Source: Alishewanella jeotgali KCTC 22429 (GTDB lineage: Bacteria; Pseudomonadota; Gammaproteobacteria; Enterobacterales; Alteromonadaceae). Taken from it: a stretch of DNA of 64,000 nucleotides. A program made the translations under genes and the position numbers. The stretch covers positions 91,620-155,619 of the forward strand of contig NZ_AHTH01000002.1 in assembly GCF_000245735.1 (NCBI RefSeq). The letters are read 5' to 3'. Shown here piece by piece: positions 44,327 to 55,342 of this stretch. Under the pieces are notes generated by a model. The model did not search any database and had not been told where the DNA came from. It saw only the letters and a list, made by a program, of their open reading frames with translations. Numbering within the stretch: the first letter of the stretch is position 1; every line of letters starts with the position of its first letter.

Positions 44327-45019
44327 TCACCGGTTGTGCACAGGCAATTTACCTTGCACCACCTGCAGCACCTCTTGCAGCACTTGTTCAATGGTTTTAC
44401 CGGTCGAATCCAGCATATAGGCGTCCGCAGCCGGTTTTAGCGGTGCCGTCGCGCGATTGGTATCCCGATCGTCGCGGGCCTGGATTTCGCTTAAAAGGTC
44501 GCCGATATTAACATCAAAACCCTTTTGTTTCAACTCTAAAAAACGCCGGTTGGCGCGCTCTTGCGCGGTGGCGGTTAAAAAGATTTTAACTTCAGCCTGT
44601 GGGAATACGACTGTACCCATATCACGGCCATCGGCAACTAAACCCGGTTGTTCGGCAAAGGCGCGCTGGCGACGCAGCAGGGCTTCACGCACTGTGGGTA
44701 AGGATGCAATTTTTGATGCCATTTCAGCCACTTCCTGCGTACGGATACTGTGGCTAACATTTTCACCTTCCAGGATCACCAGGGTATTACCGGCTTCGTC
44801 ACTGGCAAACTGCACATCCAGGTGCGCGGCCAGCGGTTGCAGCGCCGCTTCATCAGCAGCATCGATTTGATGATGCATCGCCGCCAGCGCTAACACCCGG
44901 TATATGGCGCCGCTGTCGAGTAACTGCCATCCCAGTTGCTGGGCAACTAAACGGCTGATCGTACCTTTACCCGCGCCACCAGGGCCATCGATAGTAATAA
45001 CAGGTGCATTAAGTGGCAT
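44327..45019 (-). CDS. cmk: Cytidylate kinase
   Basis: 230 residues, phosphorylates CMP and dCMP. P-loop [13 protein letters not shown] at residues 11-23, [14 protein letters not shown] near 130 and the [19 protein letters not shown] lid region near 180. Behind GGGGGTAGG. Precedes rpsA as in E. coli. Confidence 0.96.
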   Translation of the reverse strand: MPLNAPVITIDGPGGAGKGTISRLVAQQLGWQLLDSGAIYRVLALAAMHHQIDAADEAALQPLAAHLDVQFASDEAGNTLVILEGENVSHSIRTQEVAEMASKIASLPTVREALLRRQRAFAEQPGLVADGRDMGTVVFPQAEVKIFLTATAQERANRRFLELKQKGFDVNIGDLLSEIQARDDRDTNRATAPLKPAADAYMLDSTGKTIEQVLQEVLQVVQGKLPVHNR

Positions 45020-45106
45020 CCTACCCCCAGAAAACAGATTAATAGCTATTGAAAACGGCGCACATTATACAGCTTTTTATGACAAAAGCTGTGTTTAACT
45101 GCGGTG

Positions 45107-45146
45107 GAGAAAAAGAAAACGCGTAGCCGACTTGGTTACGCGTTTT
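45107..45146 (-). terminator. Terminator between aroA and cmk
   Basis: AAAACGCGTAGCC-GACTT-GGTTACGCGTTTT hairpin with TTTTCTTTTTC on the leftward strand; a good intrinsic terminator for serC-aroA, so cmk should have its own promoter in 45020-45110. Confidence 0.8.
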
Positions 45147-45163
45147 GGCTGAGAGAGCCGGTT

Positions 45164-46444
45164 TTACTGGCTCAGCTGCCGGAATACCTCAAAGTATTGC
45201 GGGAAAGTTTTAGCGGTACAATCCGGATCTTCAATGGTTACCGGCGTATCACTTAATGCGACCAGTGAGAAACACATCGCCATCCGATGGTCATTATAGG
45301 TGGCAATGCTGGCGTGCTTTAGCTGTGCCGGTGGCGTGATTCTCAGATAATCTTCGCCTTCTTCTACCTCGGCACCAACTTTTCTTAGCTCTGTTGCCAT
45401 CGCTGCCAGCCGATCGGTTTCTTTAACCCGCCAGTTATAAACATTGCGGATCACCGTCGGCCCTTTGGCAAACAGCGCCGTGGTGGCAATGGTCATCGCA
45501 GCATCCGGAATGGCGTTATAATCACGGTCAATGCCAGTTAATTGGTTACGGGTAACGGCTATGTAGTCACTGGCCCATTCCACTGTGGCGCCCATCGCCT
45601 CCAGCGCATCGGCAAAGTGAATATCGCCCTGCACCGCATCTTTACCAATGCCGGTGACTTTAATGGTACCGCCTTTAATCGCTGCGGCGGCCAAAAAGTA
45701 AGACGCCGATGACGCATCGCCCTCAACCAGCCAGTGGCCCGGCGAGCGGTAACGCTGGTTACCCGTTACCAGGAAGCGCTGATATTGCTGGTTTTCCACC
45801 GTGACGCCAAAGCGTGCCATCAATGCCAGCGTGATATCAATATAGGGTTTAGAGACCAGCTCACCGTCAATCAGGATCTCGCTATCGCCGTTTAGCAGTG
45901 GCGCTACCATCAGCACAGCCGTTAAAAACTGACTGGAGATACTGCCATTAATCCGCATCGTACCGGCGCTAAGGGATTTGCCTTTGATCCGCAGTGGCGG
46001 AAAACCATCCTGCTCCAGATACTGAATATCGGCGTCAAGTTGGCGCAGTGTGTCGACCAGATGGCCGATCGGCCGCTCATACATCCGTGGCTCGCCAGTT
46101 AGCGTCACATCAACATTAGACGCAGCCAGGGCTGCCGTTAACGGTCGCATCGCGGTGCCGGCGTTACCTAAAAATAACGTTAGCGCATGCGGATGATGAA
46201 ACAAACCACCCAGACCATGTACTTCGCATTCGGTACGACAAGCTGATAACTTATAACTGACGCCGAGCGCCGTTAAGGCGTTCAGCATATGCTTAACATC
46301 ATCGCTGTCGAGCAAGTTAGTGATGCGGGTCGTGCCTTCGGCCAGTGCCGCTAACAGCAGGACCCGGTTAGAAATACTTTTCGAACCGGGTAAATGCACT
46401 TCACCGGCCACTTTGGCGATAGGTTGCAGGGTTAGGGTTTTCAT
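45164..46444 (-). CDS. aroA: EPSP synthase (3-phosphoshikimate 1-carboxyvinyltransferase)
   Basis: 426 residues; sixth step of the shikimate pathway. [20 protein letters not shown] (residues 20-39) binds shikimate 3-phosphate, [15 protein letters not shown] near 90 is the PEP/glyphosate loop and [15 protein letters not shown] near 340 follows. Class I (E. coli-like) sequence. Overlaps serC by 4 bp (ATGA). Confidence 0.97.
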   Translation of the reverse strand: MKTLTLQPIAKVAGEVHLPGSKSISNRVLLLAALAEGTTRITNLLDSDDVKHMLNALTALGVSYKLSACRTECEVHGLGGLFHHPHALTLFLGNAGTAMRPLTAALAASNVDVTLTGEPRMYERPIGHLVDTLRQLDADIQYLEQDGFPPLRIKGKSLSAGTMRINGSISSQFLTAVLMVAPLLNGDSEILIDGELVSKPYIDITLALMARFGVTVENQQYQRFLVTGNQRYRSPGHWLVEGDASSASYFLAAAAIKGGTIKVTGIGKDAVQGDIHFADALEAMGATVEWASDYIAVTRNQLTGIDRDYNAIPDAAMTIATTALFAKGPTVIRNVYNWRVKETDRLAAMATELRKVGAEVEEGEDYLRITPPAQLKHASIATYNDHRMAMCFSLVALSDTPVTIEDPDCTAKTFPQYFEVFRQLSQ

Positions 46445-47523
46445 CCGTGCACCCTCTCAAACTCCTGCATAAAGCTGACCAGCGTTTGTACGCCCGCCAA
46501 CGGCATCGCATTATAAATACTGGCGCGCATACCGCCGACCATGCGGTGCCCCTTTAACGCCAGTAATCCATGTTGCTCGGCTTCGGTTACGAACAGATCG
46601 TTTAAGCGTTCATCGGCCAGGAAAAACGGCACATTCATCCAGGAACGATAGGCCGTATCAACGTCGTTGCGGTAAAAATCACTTTGGTCGATAAACTGAT
46701 ACAGCGTCTGGGCTTTTTGCTGATTTAACTTAGCCATCGCTGCCACACCGCCCTGAGCTTTTAACCATTTAAACACTAAACCGGCCAGATACCAGGCATA
46801 GGTCGGTGGCGTGTTAAACATGCTGTCATTTTCAGCGGCGAGGCGGTAATCCAGCACCGCCGGAATGGCGCTGTTCGGCGCCGGCAATAAATCTTCGCGT
46901 ACTATGGCAACGGTCAGGCCTGAGGGGCCGATATTCTTCTGCGCGCCGGCATAGATCACGCCGTAGCGGCTGACATCCAGTGGCCGCGATAAAATAGTCG
47001 ATGACAGATCCGCAACTAACGGCACTGAGGTTTGCGGTAAGGTCGAGAACTCGAGGCCATCGACGGTTTCGTTCGGGCAAAAGTGCGCATAGGCCGCACC
47101 TGAGTTAATTTGCCAGTCTGCTGGGCTTAGCAAACTGCGGTTGCCATCGGCGTTCTTTACGCGGATATCCTGCGCTTTAATCTGACCAAACTTAGCCCCT
47201 TCTTCAACCGCTGCGGATGACCAGGCACCCGAGACAAAATAGTCGGCACTTTGACCGCTCTTTAACAAATTAAGCGGCACGGCAGAAAACTGGCCACGGC
47301 CACCACCGTGCATAAACAGTACCTTGTAGTTGGCGGGGATCGCCAGTAAATCGCGCAGGTCCTGTTCCGCGTCAGCGGCAACTTTAATAAAAGGCTTGCT
47401 ACGATGGCTCAGCTCCATTACCGAGCAGCCCTGGCCTTGCCAGTTCACAAATTCCTGCTGGGCTTGCGCCATTACTTCAACAGGCAGCATCGCCGGGCCA
47501 GCGCAAAAATTATAGGTTGTCAT
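46441..47523 (-). CDS. serC: Phosphoserine aminotransferase
   Basis: 360 residues, PLP enzyme of serine and pyridoxine synthesis. [14 protein letters not shown] (residues 4-17), [10 protein letters not shown] near 36 and the PLP-lysine region [17 protein letters not shown] near 188 are diagnostic. Forms the conserved serC-aroA operon. Confidence 0.97.
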   Translation of the reverse strand: MTTYNFCAGPAMLPVEVMAQAQQEFVNWQGQGCSVMELSHRSKPFIKVAADAEQDLRDLLAIPANYKVLFMHGGGRGQFSAVPLNLLKSGQSADYFVSGAWSSAAVEEGAKFGQIKAQDIRVKNADGNRSLLSPADWQINSGAAYAHFCPNETVDGLEFSTLPQTSVPLVADLSSTILSRPLDVSRYGVIYAGAQKNIGPSGLTVAIVREDLLPAPNSAIPAVLDYRLAAENDSMFNTPPTYAWYLAGLVFKWLKAQGGVAAMAKLNQQKAQTLYQFIDQSDFYRNDVDTAYRSWMNVPFFLADERLNDLFVTEAEQHGLLALKGHRMVGGMRASIYNAMPLAGVQTLVSFMQEFERVHG

Positions 47524-47587
47524 GGTTAGATCTCACTTTCGTTGCGTAATTTAAAACTGGCCTTAGTTGTTCTTTCTTGTTCTGCCT

Positions 47588-47622
47588 AAAAGAAAACGAG
47601 CGCCAAAGCGCCCGTTTTCTAA
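47588..47622 (-). terminator. Terminator after gyrA
   Basis: AGAAAACGAGCGC-CAAA-GCGCCCGTTTTCT, one A-C mismatch, with TTTTCTTTTAGG on the leftward strand. Confidence 0.8.
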
Positions 47623-47628
47623 ACAGTA

Positions 47629-50259
47629 TTATTCTTCTTCGCCGGCGTCATCCTGCGCCAGTTGGCTGTCCTGCACCTCCGGCGTACGCACTACAGCTTC
47701 GGCATCAGCCAGCGCTGTGACCTGCTCTTCCTGAATTTCAGCAATGCGCTCCACACCCGAGACTTTTTCGCCTTCCTGGGTACGGATCAGGATCACGCCC
47801 TGGGTGTTGCGACCCACTTCTGATACTTCACGTACCCGGGTGCGTACTAGCGTACCTTTGTCTGAAATCATCATGATCTCGTCACTTTCTGCGACCTGCA
47901 CCGCACCGACCACCAGGCCGTTACGCTCAGAGACCTTGATCGAGACCACACCCTGGGTAGCGCGGCTCTTGGTCGGATATTCGGTCAGCGCAGTACGTTT
48001 CCCATAGCCGTTTTCGGTTACAGTCAGAATAGCGCCTTCGCCCTGAGGAATAATCAGTGACACCACGCTGCCGCCCTCGCGTAAGCGGATACCGCGTACA
48101 CCGGTGGCGCCTCGGCCCATTGGCCTTACAGCTTCTTCTGCAAAGCGGACAACCTTGCCATCGTCCGAGAACAGCATAATTTCGTTGCTGCCATCGGTAA
48201 TGCCAACGTCGATTAGCTTATCGCCTTCATTCAGATTTACGGCAATAATACCGTTGCTGCGAGGCCGTGAGTATTCGGTCAAGGCGGTTTTCTTCACAGT
48301 ACCGTTGGCGGTGGCCATAAAGACGTACTTACCTTCCTCATATTCGCGCACAGGCAGGATGGCGTTAATGCGCTCGCCCTCTTCCAATGGCAGAATATTG
48401 ACAATAGGTTTGCCACGCGCGGTGCGGCTGGCCAGCGGTAACTGATACACCTTCAGCCAGTATAAACGGCCGCGATTAGAGAAACACAGAATGGTATCGT
48501 GGGTGCTGGCAACCAGCAGCTTATCGACGAAATCTTCATCTTTTACGGTAGTCGCGGCTTTACCGCGGCCACCACGGCGCTGTGCTTCATAATCAGACAG
48601 TGGCTGATATTTGGCATAACCCAGGTGTGATAAGGTCACCACCACATCTTCTTCGGTGATCAGATCTTCTAAGTTGATATCCAGCATATTGTCCTGGATC
48701 TCGGTGCGCCGGGCATCGCCGTATTGGGCTTTGGCTGCCGCCAGCTCTTCGCAGATCACTTCCATCAGCCGCTCCGGGCTTGCCAGGATGTGCAGTAACT
48801 CAGCAATCAGATCCAACAGCTCTTTATACTCGGCCAGGATCTTTTCATGTTCCAGGCCAGTTAACTTGTGCAGACGTAAATCGAGGATCGCCTGGGCTTG
48901 CTGTTCTGTCAGGAAGTACTGGCCATCGCGAATGCCAAAATGTTCTTCCAGCCATTCCGGACGCGCTGCATCCTGACCGGCACGCTCCAGCATGGCGCTC
49001 ACGCCACCCAGCTCCCAACCGCGCTCGACTAAACCTGCTTTGGCTTCTGCCGGGCTGGCTGAGGTTTTAATCAGTTCGATAATAGCATCGATATTGGCCA
49101 GTGCAACGGCTAAACCCTCTAAGATATGGGCGCGTTCGCGGGCTTTACGCAGGTCGAATACCGTGCGGCGGGTCACCACTTCGCGTCGATGCAGAATAAA
49201 GTACTCCAGCATCTCTTTCAGGCTTAACAGCTTTGGCTGGCCATTGGCCAAGGCCACCATATTGATACCAAATACCGTTTGCATCTGGGTATTGGCATAT
49301 AACTGGTTAAGCATCACGTCTGAGGATTCGCCGCGTTTTAGCTCAATCACAATCCGCATGCCGTCTTTATCAGACTCATCACGTAGCGCTGAGATACCTT
49401 CAATACGTTTTTCTTTTACCAGCTCGGCAATTTTTTCAATCAGGCGCGCTTTATTTACCTGATACGGAATTTCATTAACGATAATGGCTTCGCGGCCCGT
49501 TTTTTCGTCGGTTTCCAACGTGGTTTTGGCGCGGATATACACCTTGCCCCGGCCGGTACGGTAGGCTTCTTCAATACCTTTACGGCCATTGATAATGGCC
49601 GCAGTCGGGAAATCAGGGCCCGGAATATGTTGCATCAGTTCGTGCAATTCAATATCCGGATTCGCAATCAGTGCCAGACAGCCATCAATAATTTCATTCA
49701 GGTTATGCGGCGGAATATTGGTTGCCATACCTACGGCAATACCGGATGAGCCGTTAATCAGCAGGTTCGGTACCTTGGTCGGTAATACGGCAGGAATTTG
49801 TTCAGTGCCGTCATAGTTAGGCACAAAATCAACGGTTTCTTTGTCCAGATCGGCTAACAGCTCATGGGCAATGCGGGCCATTCTGACTTCGGTATAACGC
49901 ATGGCGGCGGCAGAGTCGCCGTCAATCGAACCAAAGTTACCCTGACCGTCCACCAGCATATACCGCAGCGAAAATGGCTGAGCCATCCGCACGATAGTAT
50001 CGTATACCGCACTGTCACCATGAGGGTGGTATTTACCGATAACATCACCGACGACACGGGCGGATTTTTTGTAGGCCTTGTTCCAGTCGTTACCCAGTTC
50101 CTTCATGGCAAACAACACGCGGCGGTGCACTGGCTTCAGACCATCCCTGACATCGGGTAAGGCCCGGCCAACGATTACGCTCATGGCATAATCGAGGTAG
50201 GAATTTTTTAATTCCTCTTCGATATTTATTGGAACTATTTCTCTGGCCAGATCTGTCAT
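47629..50259 (-). CDS. gyrA: DNA gyrase subunit A
   Basis: 876 residues. Breakage-reunion domain (about 1-520) with the quinolone-resistance region [17 protein letters not shown] near residue 80, where the positions equivalent to E. coli Ser83 and Asp87 are unchanged; the catalytic tyrosine lies in [11 protein letters not shown] near 122. The C-terminal beta-pinwheel (about 530-840) has the GyrA box QRRGGRGK near 559. Acidic tail. Divergent from ubiG as in E. coli. Confidence 0.98.
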   Translation of the reverse strand: MTDLAREIVPINIEEELKNSYLDYAMSVIVGRALPDVRDGLKPVHRRVLFAMKELGNDWNKAYKKSARVVGDVIGKYHPHGDSAVYDTIVRMAQPFSLRYMLVDGQGNFGSIDGDSAAAMRYTEVRMARIAHELLADLDKETVDFVPNYDGTEQIPAVLPTKVPNLLINGSSGIAVGMATNIPPHNLNEIIDGCLALIANPDIELHELMQHIPGPDFPTAAIINGRKGIEEAYRTGRGKVYIRAKTTLETDEKTGREAIIVNEIPYQVNKARLIEKIAELVKEKRIEGISALRDESDKDGMRIVIELKRGESSDVMLNQLYANTQMQTVFGINMVALANGQPKLLSLKEMLEYFILHRREVVTRRTVFDLRKARERAHILEGLAVALANIDAIIELIKTSASPAEAKAGLVERGWELGGVSAMLERAGQDAARPEWLEEHFGIRDGQYFLTEQQAQAILDLRLHKLTGLEHEKILAEYKELLDLIAELLHILASPERLMEVICEELAAAKAQYGDARRTEIQDNMLDINLEDLITEEDVVVTLSHLGYAKYQPLSDYEAQRRGGRGKAATTVKDEDFVDKLLVASTHDTILCFSNRGRLYWLKVYQLPLASRTARGKPIVNILPLEEGERINAILPVREYEEGKYVFMATANGTVKKTALTEYSRPRSNGIIAVNLNEGDKLIDVGITDGSNEIMLFSDDGKVVRFAEEAVRPMGRGATGVRGIRLREGGSVVSLIIPQGEGAILTVTENGYGKRTALTEYPTKSRATQGVVSIKVSERNGLVVGAVQVAESDEIMMISDKGTLVRTRVREVSEVGRNTQGVILIRTQEGEKVSGVERIAEIQEEQVTALADAEAVVRTPEVQDSQLAQDDAGEEE

Positions 50260-50447
50260 AAAACGTTATTTTCCCTTAAATCAGATAGATAACTCGCTTT
50301 TCTTGCCTTTGTTTAGCGCGAGACAACGCCGGATTCTATCACAGAAATATTACCTTGCCATGCCTGTTTGCACCGCCTGCTCGAATTGCCGCCGTTGCCA
50401 GCACCGGCTAAGGCTTTATAATGCGCGAAAACAATCAGGTAGTGACT

Positions 50448-51176
50448 ATGAACAGCCCCGATAACTTCGATAAAAACAGTAACGTCGATCAGAATGAAAT
50501 CAGTAAGTTTAATGAGATTGCTGCCCGCTGGTGGGATCCGGAAGGCGAGTTTAAACCACTGCACTTATTAAATCCGACCCGCTTAGGTTATATCAGTGAT
50601 CAGCTCGGTGGGCTGTTTGGCCGCCATACTCTCGACGTCGGCTGTGGTGGTGGCATCCTGGCCGAGAGTATGGCGCGCGCCGGCGCAAAGGTAACCGGTA
50701 TTGATATGGCGCCGGATGGCCTGAATGTCGCCCGCCTGCATGCCCTGGAAGCCGGAGTGAATATTGATTATCAGCAAAGCACCGCAGAAGACTTTGCCGA
50801 GCGCCACGCCGGCGAATTTGAACTGGTGACCTGTATGGAAATGCTGGAGCATGTACCGGATCCGGCATCGGTGGTGCGCGCCTGCGCCGAACTGGCCGCA
50901 CCCGGTGCTACTCTGGTGTTCTCGACCATTAATAAAACCGCCAAGGCGTACCTGTTTGCCATAGTCGGCGCTGAGTATCTGTTAAAGCTGGTGCCGCGCG
51001 GTACCCATCAGTTTGATAAGTTTATCCGCCCCTCAGTATTGATGCGCTATATCGAAGACGCCGGTTTGGAATTAGTGGATGCCACTGGTCTGCATTTTAA
51101 CCCGCTCAATAACAGCTTTAAGCTTGGTGCCGGTTTGGACGTAAACTACTTTGTGGTGGCGCGTAAACCAGTCTGA
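50448..51176 (+). CDS. ubiG: Ubiquinone biosynthesis O-methyltransferase
   Basis: 242 residues from the ATG at 50448 behind CAGGT; the ATG at 50421 has no ribosome site. [28 protein letters not shown] is represented by [15 protein letters not shown] (near residue 22), the SAM site is [19 protein letters not shown] (near 63) and [10 protein letters not shown] lies near 130. Methylates two hydroxyl groups in ubiquinone synthesis. Confidence 0.96.
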   Translation: MNSPDNFDKNSNVDQNEISKFNEIAARWWDPEGEFKPLHLLNPTRLGYISDQLGGLFGRHTLDVGCGGGILAESMARAGAKVTGIDMAPDGLNVARLHALEAGVNIDYQQSTAEDFAERHAGEFELVTCMEMLEHVPDPASVVRACAELAAPGATLVFSTINKTAKAYLFAIVGAEYLLKLVPRGTHQFDKFIRPSVLMRYIEDAGLELVDATGLHFNPLNNSFKLGAGLDVNYFVVARKPV

Positions 51177-51528
51177 TGGTTAAGCAGCTGGGTGCCGTAA
51201 TACGCCCTGGCTGCTAAATAACCGCTTAAACTAAAAATGACGCTTTATAGAACAAATAAATCCAAGCAAAAAAATCTATAAAAAAGCTTGCCTCTGACCG
51301 GTGCATCCGGGCACACTGAGCTCAAGGTTAGTGGCTGCTAACCGGCAAAAAAACTGCACAAAAAAGCCGCTTTTTCCTCGCTTGCAAATTCCAACAATAC
51401 ACACTATCTTGTGATCGTCTTTTGAAATACACCCATATGTTGTGTAAATCGTCAGCAACCCGGGTGTATTGATAGCCGTGCGCTAAACCCGATTCATTTA
51501 TTATTAAAAGAAATGGAATACTTCAGCG
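51177..51528 (+). promoter_or_regulatory. nrdA upstream region with paired NrdR boxes
   Basis: 352 bp without a gene. Two NrdR-type boxes lie at 51399-51414 (ACACACTATCTTGTGA, 13 of 16 to the consensus ACACTATATCTTGTGT) and about 51430-51445 (CACCCATATGTTGTGT). Their right ends are 31 bp apart, three helical turns, the usual spacing for cooperative NrdR binding. 51177-51390 contains only imperfect hairpins (for example around AGCAGC...GCTGCT at 51184-51215). Confidence 0.72.
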
Positions 51529-53814
51529 ATGACTCAAACTCTTTTTGTGACTAAGCGCGATGGTCGGCGCGAACCTCTGGATTTAGATAAAATTCACCGC
51601 GTCATTGACTGGGCGGCCGAGGGGTTAAAAAACGTGTCGGTGTCGCAGGTGGAACTGAAATCCCATATTCAGTTCTATGATGGCATCAAGTCGTCCGATA
51701 TTCATGAAACCATTATCAAGGCCGCTGCCGACCTGATCTCAAAAGAGACCCCGGATTACCAGTATATGGCGGCCCGGCTGGCAGTATTCCATTTACGCAA
51801 AAAAGCCTACGGTCAGTTCGAACCACCTCACCTGTATGATCAGGTGGTGAAGATGGTCGAAGCCAAACGCTACGATATGCATATCCTGACCGACTACAGC
51901 CGCGAAGAGCTGGATATTCTGAATAGCTATATCGACCATAGCCGCGATCTGAATTTCAGTTATGCTGCCGTTAAGCAGCTGGAAGGTAAATATCTGGTAC
52001 AAAACCGGGTAACCGGTGAGATTTATGAAAGCGCCCAGTTCCTCTATATGCTGGTTGCCGCCTGTTTATTTGCCAATTACCCGAAGAGCACCCGGCTGGA
52101 TTATGTACGCCGCTTCTATGATGCGACGTCGCTGTTTAAGATTTCACTGCCGACACCTATTATGTCGGGCGTGCGTACCCCGACCCGTCAGTTCAGCTCC
52201 TGCGTACTGATTGAGTGCGGTGATAGCCTGGATTCGATCAATGCCACCTCCAGCGCCATTGTAAAATACGTCTCGCAGCGCGCAGGTATTGGTATTAACG
52301 CGGGTCGTATTCGTGCTCTGGGTAGCCCAATCCGTAATGGCGAAGCCTTCCATACTGGCTGTATCCCGTTTTATAAGCATTTCCAGACCGCAGTAAAAAG
52401 CTGCTCGCAAGGCGGTGTACGTGGTGGTGCCGCCACCCTGTTCTACCCCTTATGGCATCTGGAAGTTGAATCGCTGCTGGTACTGAAAAATAACCGCGGT
52501 GTAGAAGAGAACCGGGTAAGGCATCTGGACTATGGCGTGCAGTTTAACCGCCTGATGTATCAGCGCCTGATTAAAGATGACTATATCACCTTATTCAGCC
52601 CGTCTGATGTGCCGGGGCTGTATGATGCTTTCTTTGAAGATCAGGAAAAGTTTGAAGCCTTATATGTGAAGTATGAAGCTGACAGCAAGATCCGTAAAAA
52701 GCGCATTAAGGCAGTCGAACTCTTTACCTTATTTATGCAGGAGCGCGCCAGTACCGGCCGCATTTACCTGCAAAACGTTGACCACTGCAATACGCACAGC
52801 CCGTTTAACCCGGCACTGGCTCCGGTACGGCAAAGCAACCTGTGTCTGGAAATTGCGCTGCCGACCAAACCGCTGGAGCATGTTAACGATCCAAACGGTG
52901 AGATCGCGCTCTGTACACTGTCAGCCTTTAACCTCGGCGCCATTGAACAGCTGGACGAGTTTGAACCGCTGGCAGATTTAGCGGTGCGGGCACTGGATAG
53001 CCTGCTGGATTATCAGGATTACCCTATTCCGGCTGCTCAATCCGGCTCCATGGCGCGTCGTACTCTGGGCATTGGTGTGATTAACTACGCCTACTACCTG
53101 GCGAAGCATGGCGTGAAATACTCGGATGGCTCGGCCAATGCCCTGACCCACCGTACCTTCGAAGCGATGCAGTACTATCTGCTCAAAGCCTCGGTGAAAC
53201 TGGCGCAGGAACAAGGCCCTTGTCCGAAGTTTAACGAAACCACTTATGCGCAGGGTATTCTGCCGATTGATACCTATAAAAAGGATCTGGATAAGGTTTG
53301 TGCTGAAGCCTTACAACTGGATTGGGAGCAGCTGCGTAAAGATATTCAGCAGTATGGCCTGCGTAACTCAACGTTGTCGGCCCTGATGCCATCTGAGACC
53401 TCATCGCAGATCTCGAATGCGACTAACGGTATCGAGCCGCCGCGCGGTCATATCAGCGTTAAGGCCAGTAAAGACGGCATCTTAAAGCAGGTTGTGCCGG
53501 AGTATGAGCGCTTAAAAGATCAGTACGAGCTGCTGTGGGATATTCCATCAAACGATGGTTATCTGACGCTGGTGGCGATTATGCAGAAATTTATCGACCA
53601 GACCATCTCGGCTAACACCAACTATGATCCGGCCAAGTTCGAAGGCGGTAAAGTACCGATGAAGATCCTGCTAAAAGATCTGCTTACCGCTTACAAGCTG
53701 GGTGTGAAGACAATGTATTATCACAACACCCGTGATGGCGCTTCAGATATCCAGGATGATATCAAGCCCGCAGCAGAAGACGACGGCTGCGCCGGTGGCG
53801 CCTGTAAGATCTAA
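51529..53814 (+). CDS. nrdA: Class Ia ribonucleotide reductase, large subunit
   Basis: 761 residues, equal to E. coli NrdA. An N-terminal ATP cone (TKRDGRREPLDLDKIHRVID) gives overall activity control; the active-site cysteines include SSCVLIECGDS near 224 and NLCLEIALPT near 440, and the C-terminal redox pair is DGCAGGACKI. Makes dNDPs with NrdB. The operon is followed by the ferredoxin gene yfaE. Confidence 0.98.
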   Translation: MTQTLFVTKRDGRREPLDLDKIHRVIDWAAEGLKNVSVSQVELKSHIQFYDGIKSSDIHETIIKAAADLISKETPDYQYMAARLAVFHLRKKAYGQFEPPHLYDQVVKMVEAKRYDMHILTDYSREELDILNSYIDHSRDLNFSYAAVKQLEGKYLVQNRVTGEIYESAQFLYMLVAACLFANYPKSTRLDYVRRFYDATSLFKISLPTPIMSGVRTPTRQFSSCVLIECGDSLDSINATSSAIVKYVSQRAGIGINAGRIRALGSPIRNGEAFHTGCIPFYKHFQTAVKSCSQGGVRGGAATLFYPLWHLEVESLLVLKNNRGVEENRVRHLDYGVQFNRLMYQRLIKDDYITLFSPSDVPGLYDAFFEDQEKFEALYVKYEADSKIRKKRIKAVELFTLFMQERASTGRIYLQNVDHCNTHSPFNPALAPVRQSNLCLEIALPTKPLEHVNDPNGEIALCTLSAFNLGAIEQLDEFEPLADLAVRALDSLLDYQDYPIPAAQSGSMARRTLGIGVINYAYYLAKHGVKYSDGSANALTHRTFEAMQYYLLKASVKLAQEQGPCPKFNETTYAQGILPIDTYKKDLDKVCAEALQLDWEQLRKDIQQYGLRNSTLSALMPSETSSQISNATNGIEPPRGHISVKASKDGILKQVVPEYERLKDQYELLWDIPSNDGYLTLVAIMQKFIDQTISANTNYDPAKFEGGKVPMKILLKDLLTAYKLGVKTMYYHNTRDGASDIQDDIKPAAEDDGCAGGACKI

Positions 53815-53821
53815 TGCAGTG

Positions 53822-53846
53822 AAGAGTGGCCCGGCCACTCTTTTTT
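53822..53846 (+). terminator. Intrinsic terminator between nrdA and nrdB
   Basis: AAGAGTGGC-CCG-GCCACTCTT followed by T-run (53841-53846), starting 8 bp after the nrdA stop and ending 38 bp before nrdB. Strong by appearance although inside an operon; it may set the NrdA:NrdB ratio. Confidence 0.75.
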
Positions 53847-53883
53847 AGTAAGTTTTTGTCAGATTCTCAGGATTAAAATCAGC

Positions 53884-55014
53884 ATGGCGTACACCACCTT
53901 TAACCGCAATATCAATGACCAGCTCAAGGAACCGATGTTCTTTGGTAATGCCGTAAACGTTTCCCGTTATGACCAGCAAAAGTATCCGATTTTTGAAAAG
54001 CTGATCGAAAAGCAGCTGAGCTTTTTCTGGCGGCCGGAAGAGATTGACGTCAGTAAAGATCGGATTGATTTCCAGCAATTACCTGAGCATGAAAAACATA
54101 TCTTTATCAGCAATCTGAAATACCAGACGCTGCTGGACTCGGTACAGGGCCGTTCGCCTAACGTCGCCCTGTTGCCAATAGTGTCTATTCCGGAGCTGGA
54201 AACCTGGATTGAAACCTGGGCCTTTAGTGAAACCATTCACAGCCGCAGCTACACCCATATTATCCGTAATATCAGTGCCGAACCGCATAAGATCTTCGAC
54301 GATATTATGCTGAACGAGCGGATTTTAGAGCGCGCCGTTGATGTTACCCGTTACTATGACGATCTGATTGATGGCATTAATCTGTATCAGCGTTGTGGTG
54401 AAGGCACTCATCAAATTAATGGTAAGACCGAGCAGATCACTTTGCGTGAGCTGAAAAAGCGGCTTTACCTGTGCTTAATGTCGGTAAACGTGTTAGAAGC
54501 GATCCGCTTTTATGTCAGCTTTGCCTGCAGTTTTGCTTTTGCCGAACGTGAGCTGATGGAAGGGAATGCCAAGATTATCCGGCTGATTGCCCGCGATGAA
54601 GCGCTGCATCTCACCGGTACCCAGCATATGCTGAATATTCTGGCGAGCGGTGATGATGATCCGGAAATGGCGGAGATTGCCAAAGAGTGCGAAGAGGAAT
54701 CTTACGCCATCTTTATGCGCGCGGCGGAGCAGGAAAAGGACTGGGCAGCCTATCTGTTTAAAGATGGTTCGATGATTGGCCTGAACAAAGATATTCTGTG
54801 TCAGTATGTCGAGTTTATTACCAATAGCCGGATGCAGGCTGTCGGCTTAAAACCACGCTTTGCTACCACCCAAAACCCCATTCCGTGGATCAATACCTGG
54901 CTGGTATCTGACAATGTGCAGGTGGCACCGCAGGAATCGGAGATCAGCTCCTATCTGGTAGGACAGATTGATAACGAAGTCGATACCGCCGACTTTGGTG
55001 ATTTTGATCTGTAA
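53884..55014 (+). CDS. nrdB: Class Ia ribonucleotide reductase, small subunit
   Basis: 376 residues as in E. coli NrdB. Di-iron and radical residues are visible: [12 protein letters not shown] near 40, [11 protein letters not shown] (radical tyrosine near 122), [11 protein letters not shown] near 115-125 of the helical core and [13 protein letters not shown] near 237. Generates the tyrosyl radical for NrdA. Confidence 0.97.
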   Translation: MAYTTFNRNINDQLKEPMFFGNAVNVSRYDQQKYPIFEKLIEKQLSFFWRPEEIDVSKDRIDFQQLPEHEKHIFISNLKYQTLLDSVQGRSPNVALLPIVSIPELETWIETWAFSETIHSRSYTHIIRNISAEPHKIFDDIMLNERILERAVDVTRYYDDLIDGINLYQRCGEGTHQINGKTEQITLRELKKRLYLCLMSVNVLEAIRFYVSFACSFAFAERELMEGNAKIIRLIARDEALHLTGTQHMLNILASGDDDPEMAEIAKECEEESYAIFMRAAEQEKDWAAYLFKDGSMIGLNKDILCQYVEFITNSRMQAVGLKPRFATTQNPIPWINTWLVSDNVQVAPQESEISSYLVGQIDNEVDTADFGDFDL

Positions 55015-55019
55015 CGCCG

Positions 55020-55277
55020 ATGCCGCAGGTTCGTATTAACGGCGAGGTCGTCGTCAACTTCGATGGCTCCTCGCCTAACCTGCTACAGTTTCTGGAGCAA
55101 CAACAGCAGGCCGTTAACTATCAGTGCCGCGAGGGCTTTTGCGGCGCCTGTCGCTGTAAACTGTTAAGCGGACAAATCAGTTACCTGCAAGAGCCGCTGG
55201 CTTTCGTCCGCCGTGGCGAATTCTTGCCATGTTGCAGTATTCCACAGACCGATATCGAGCTGGAAATTCCGAAATAA
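55020..55277 (+). CDS. yfaE: 2Fe-2S ferredoxin YfaE
   Basis: 85 residues. Cluster ligands are CREGFCGACRCKLL (three Cys) and the later CC pair near residue 74. YfaE reduces the NrdB di-iron site for cofactor maintenance. Starts 5 bases after nrdB, the conserved nrdAB-yfaE arrangement. Confidence 0.95.
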   Translation: MPQVRINGEVVVNFDGSSPNLLQFLEQQQQAVNYQCREGFCGACRCKLLSGQISYLQEPLAFVRRGEFLPCCSIPQTDIELEIPK

Positions 55278-55342
55278 ATGGTATTTTTGCTTAAGTTAAA
55301 GCAAAATTAGCGCCGGATTTTGGCTGCTTTAGACGGTTGTTG

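Noticed and set aside
47744..50160. Many open frames opposite gyrA and rpsA
   Set aside because: They are antisense shadows of strongly biased codons in well-identified genes.
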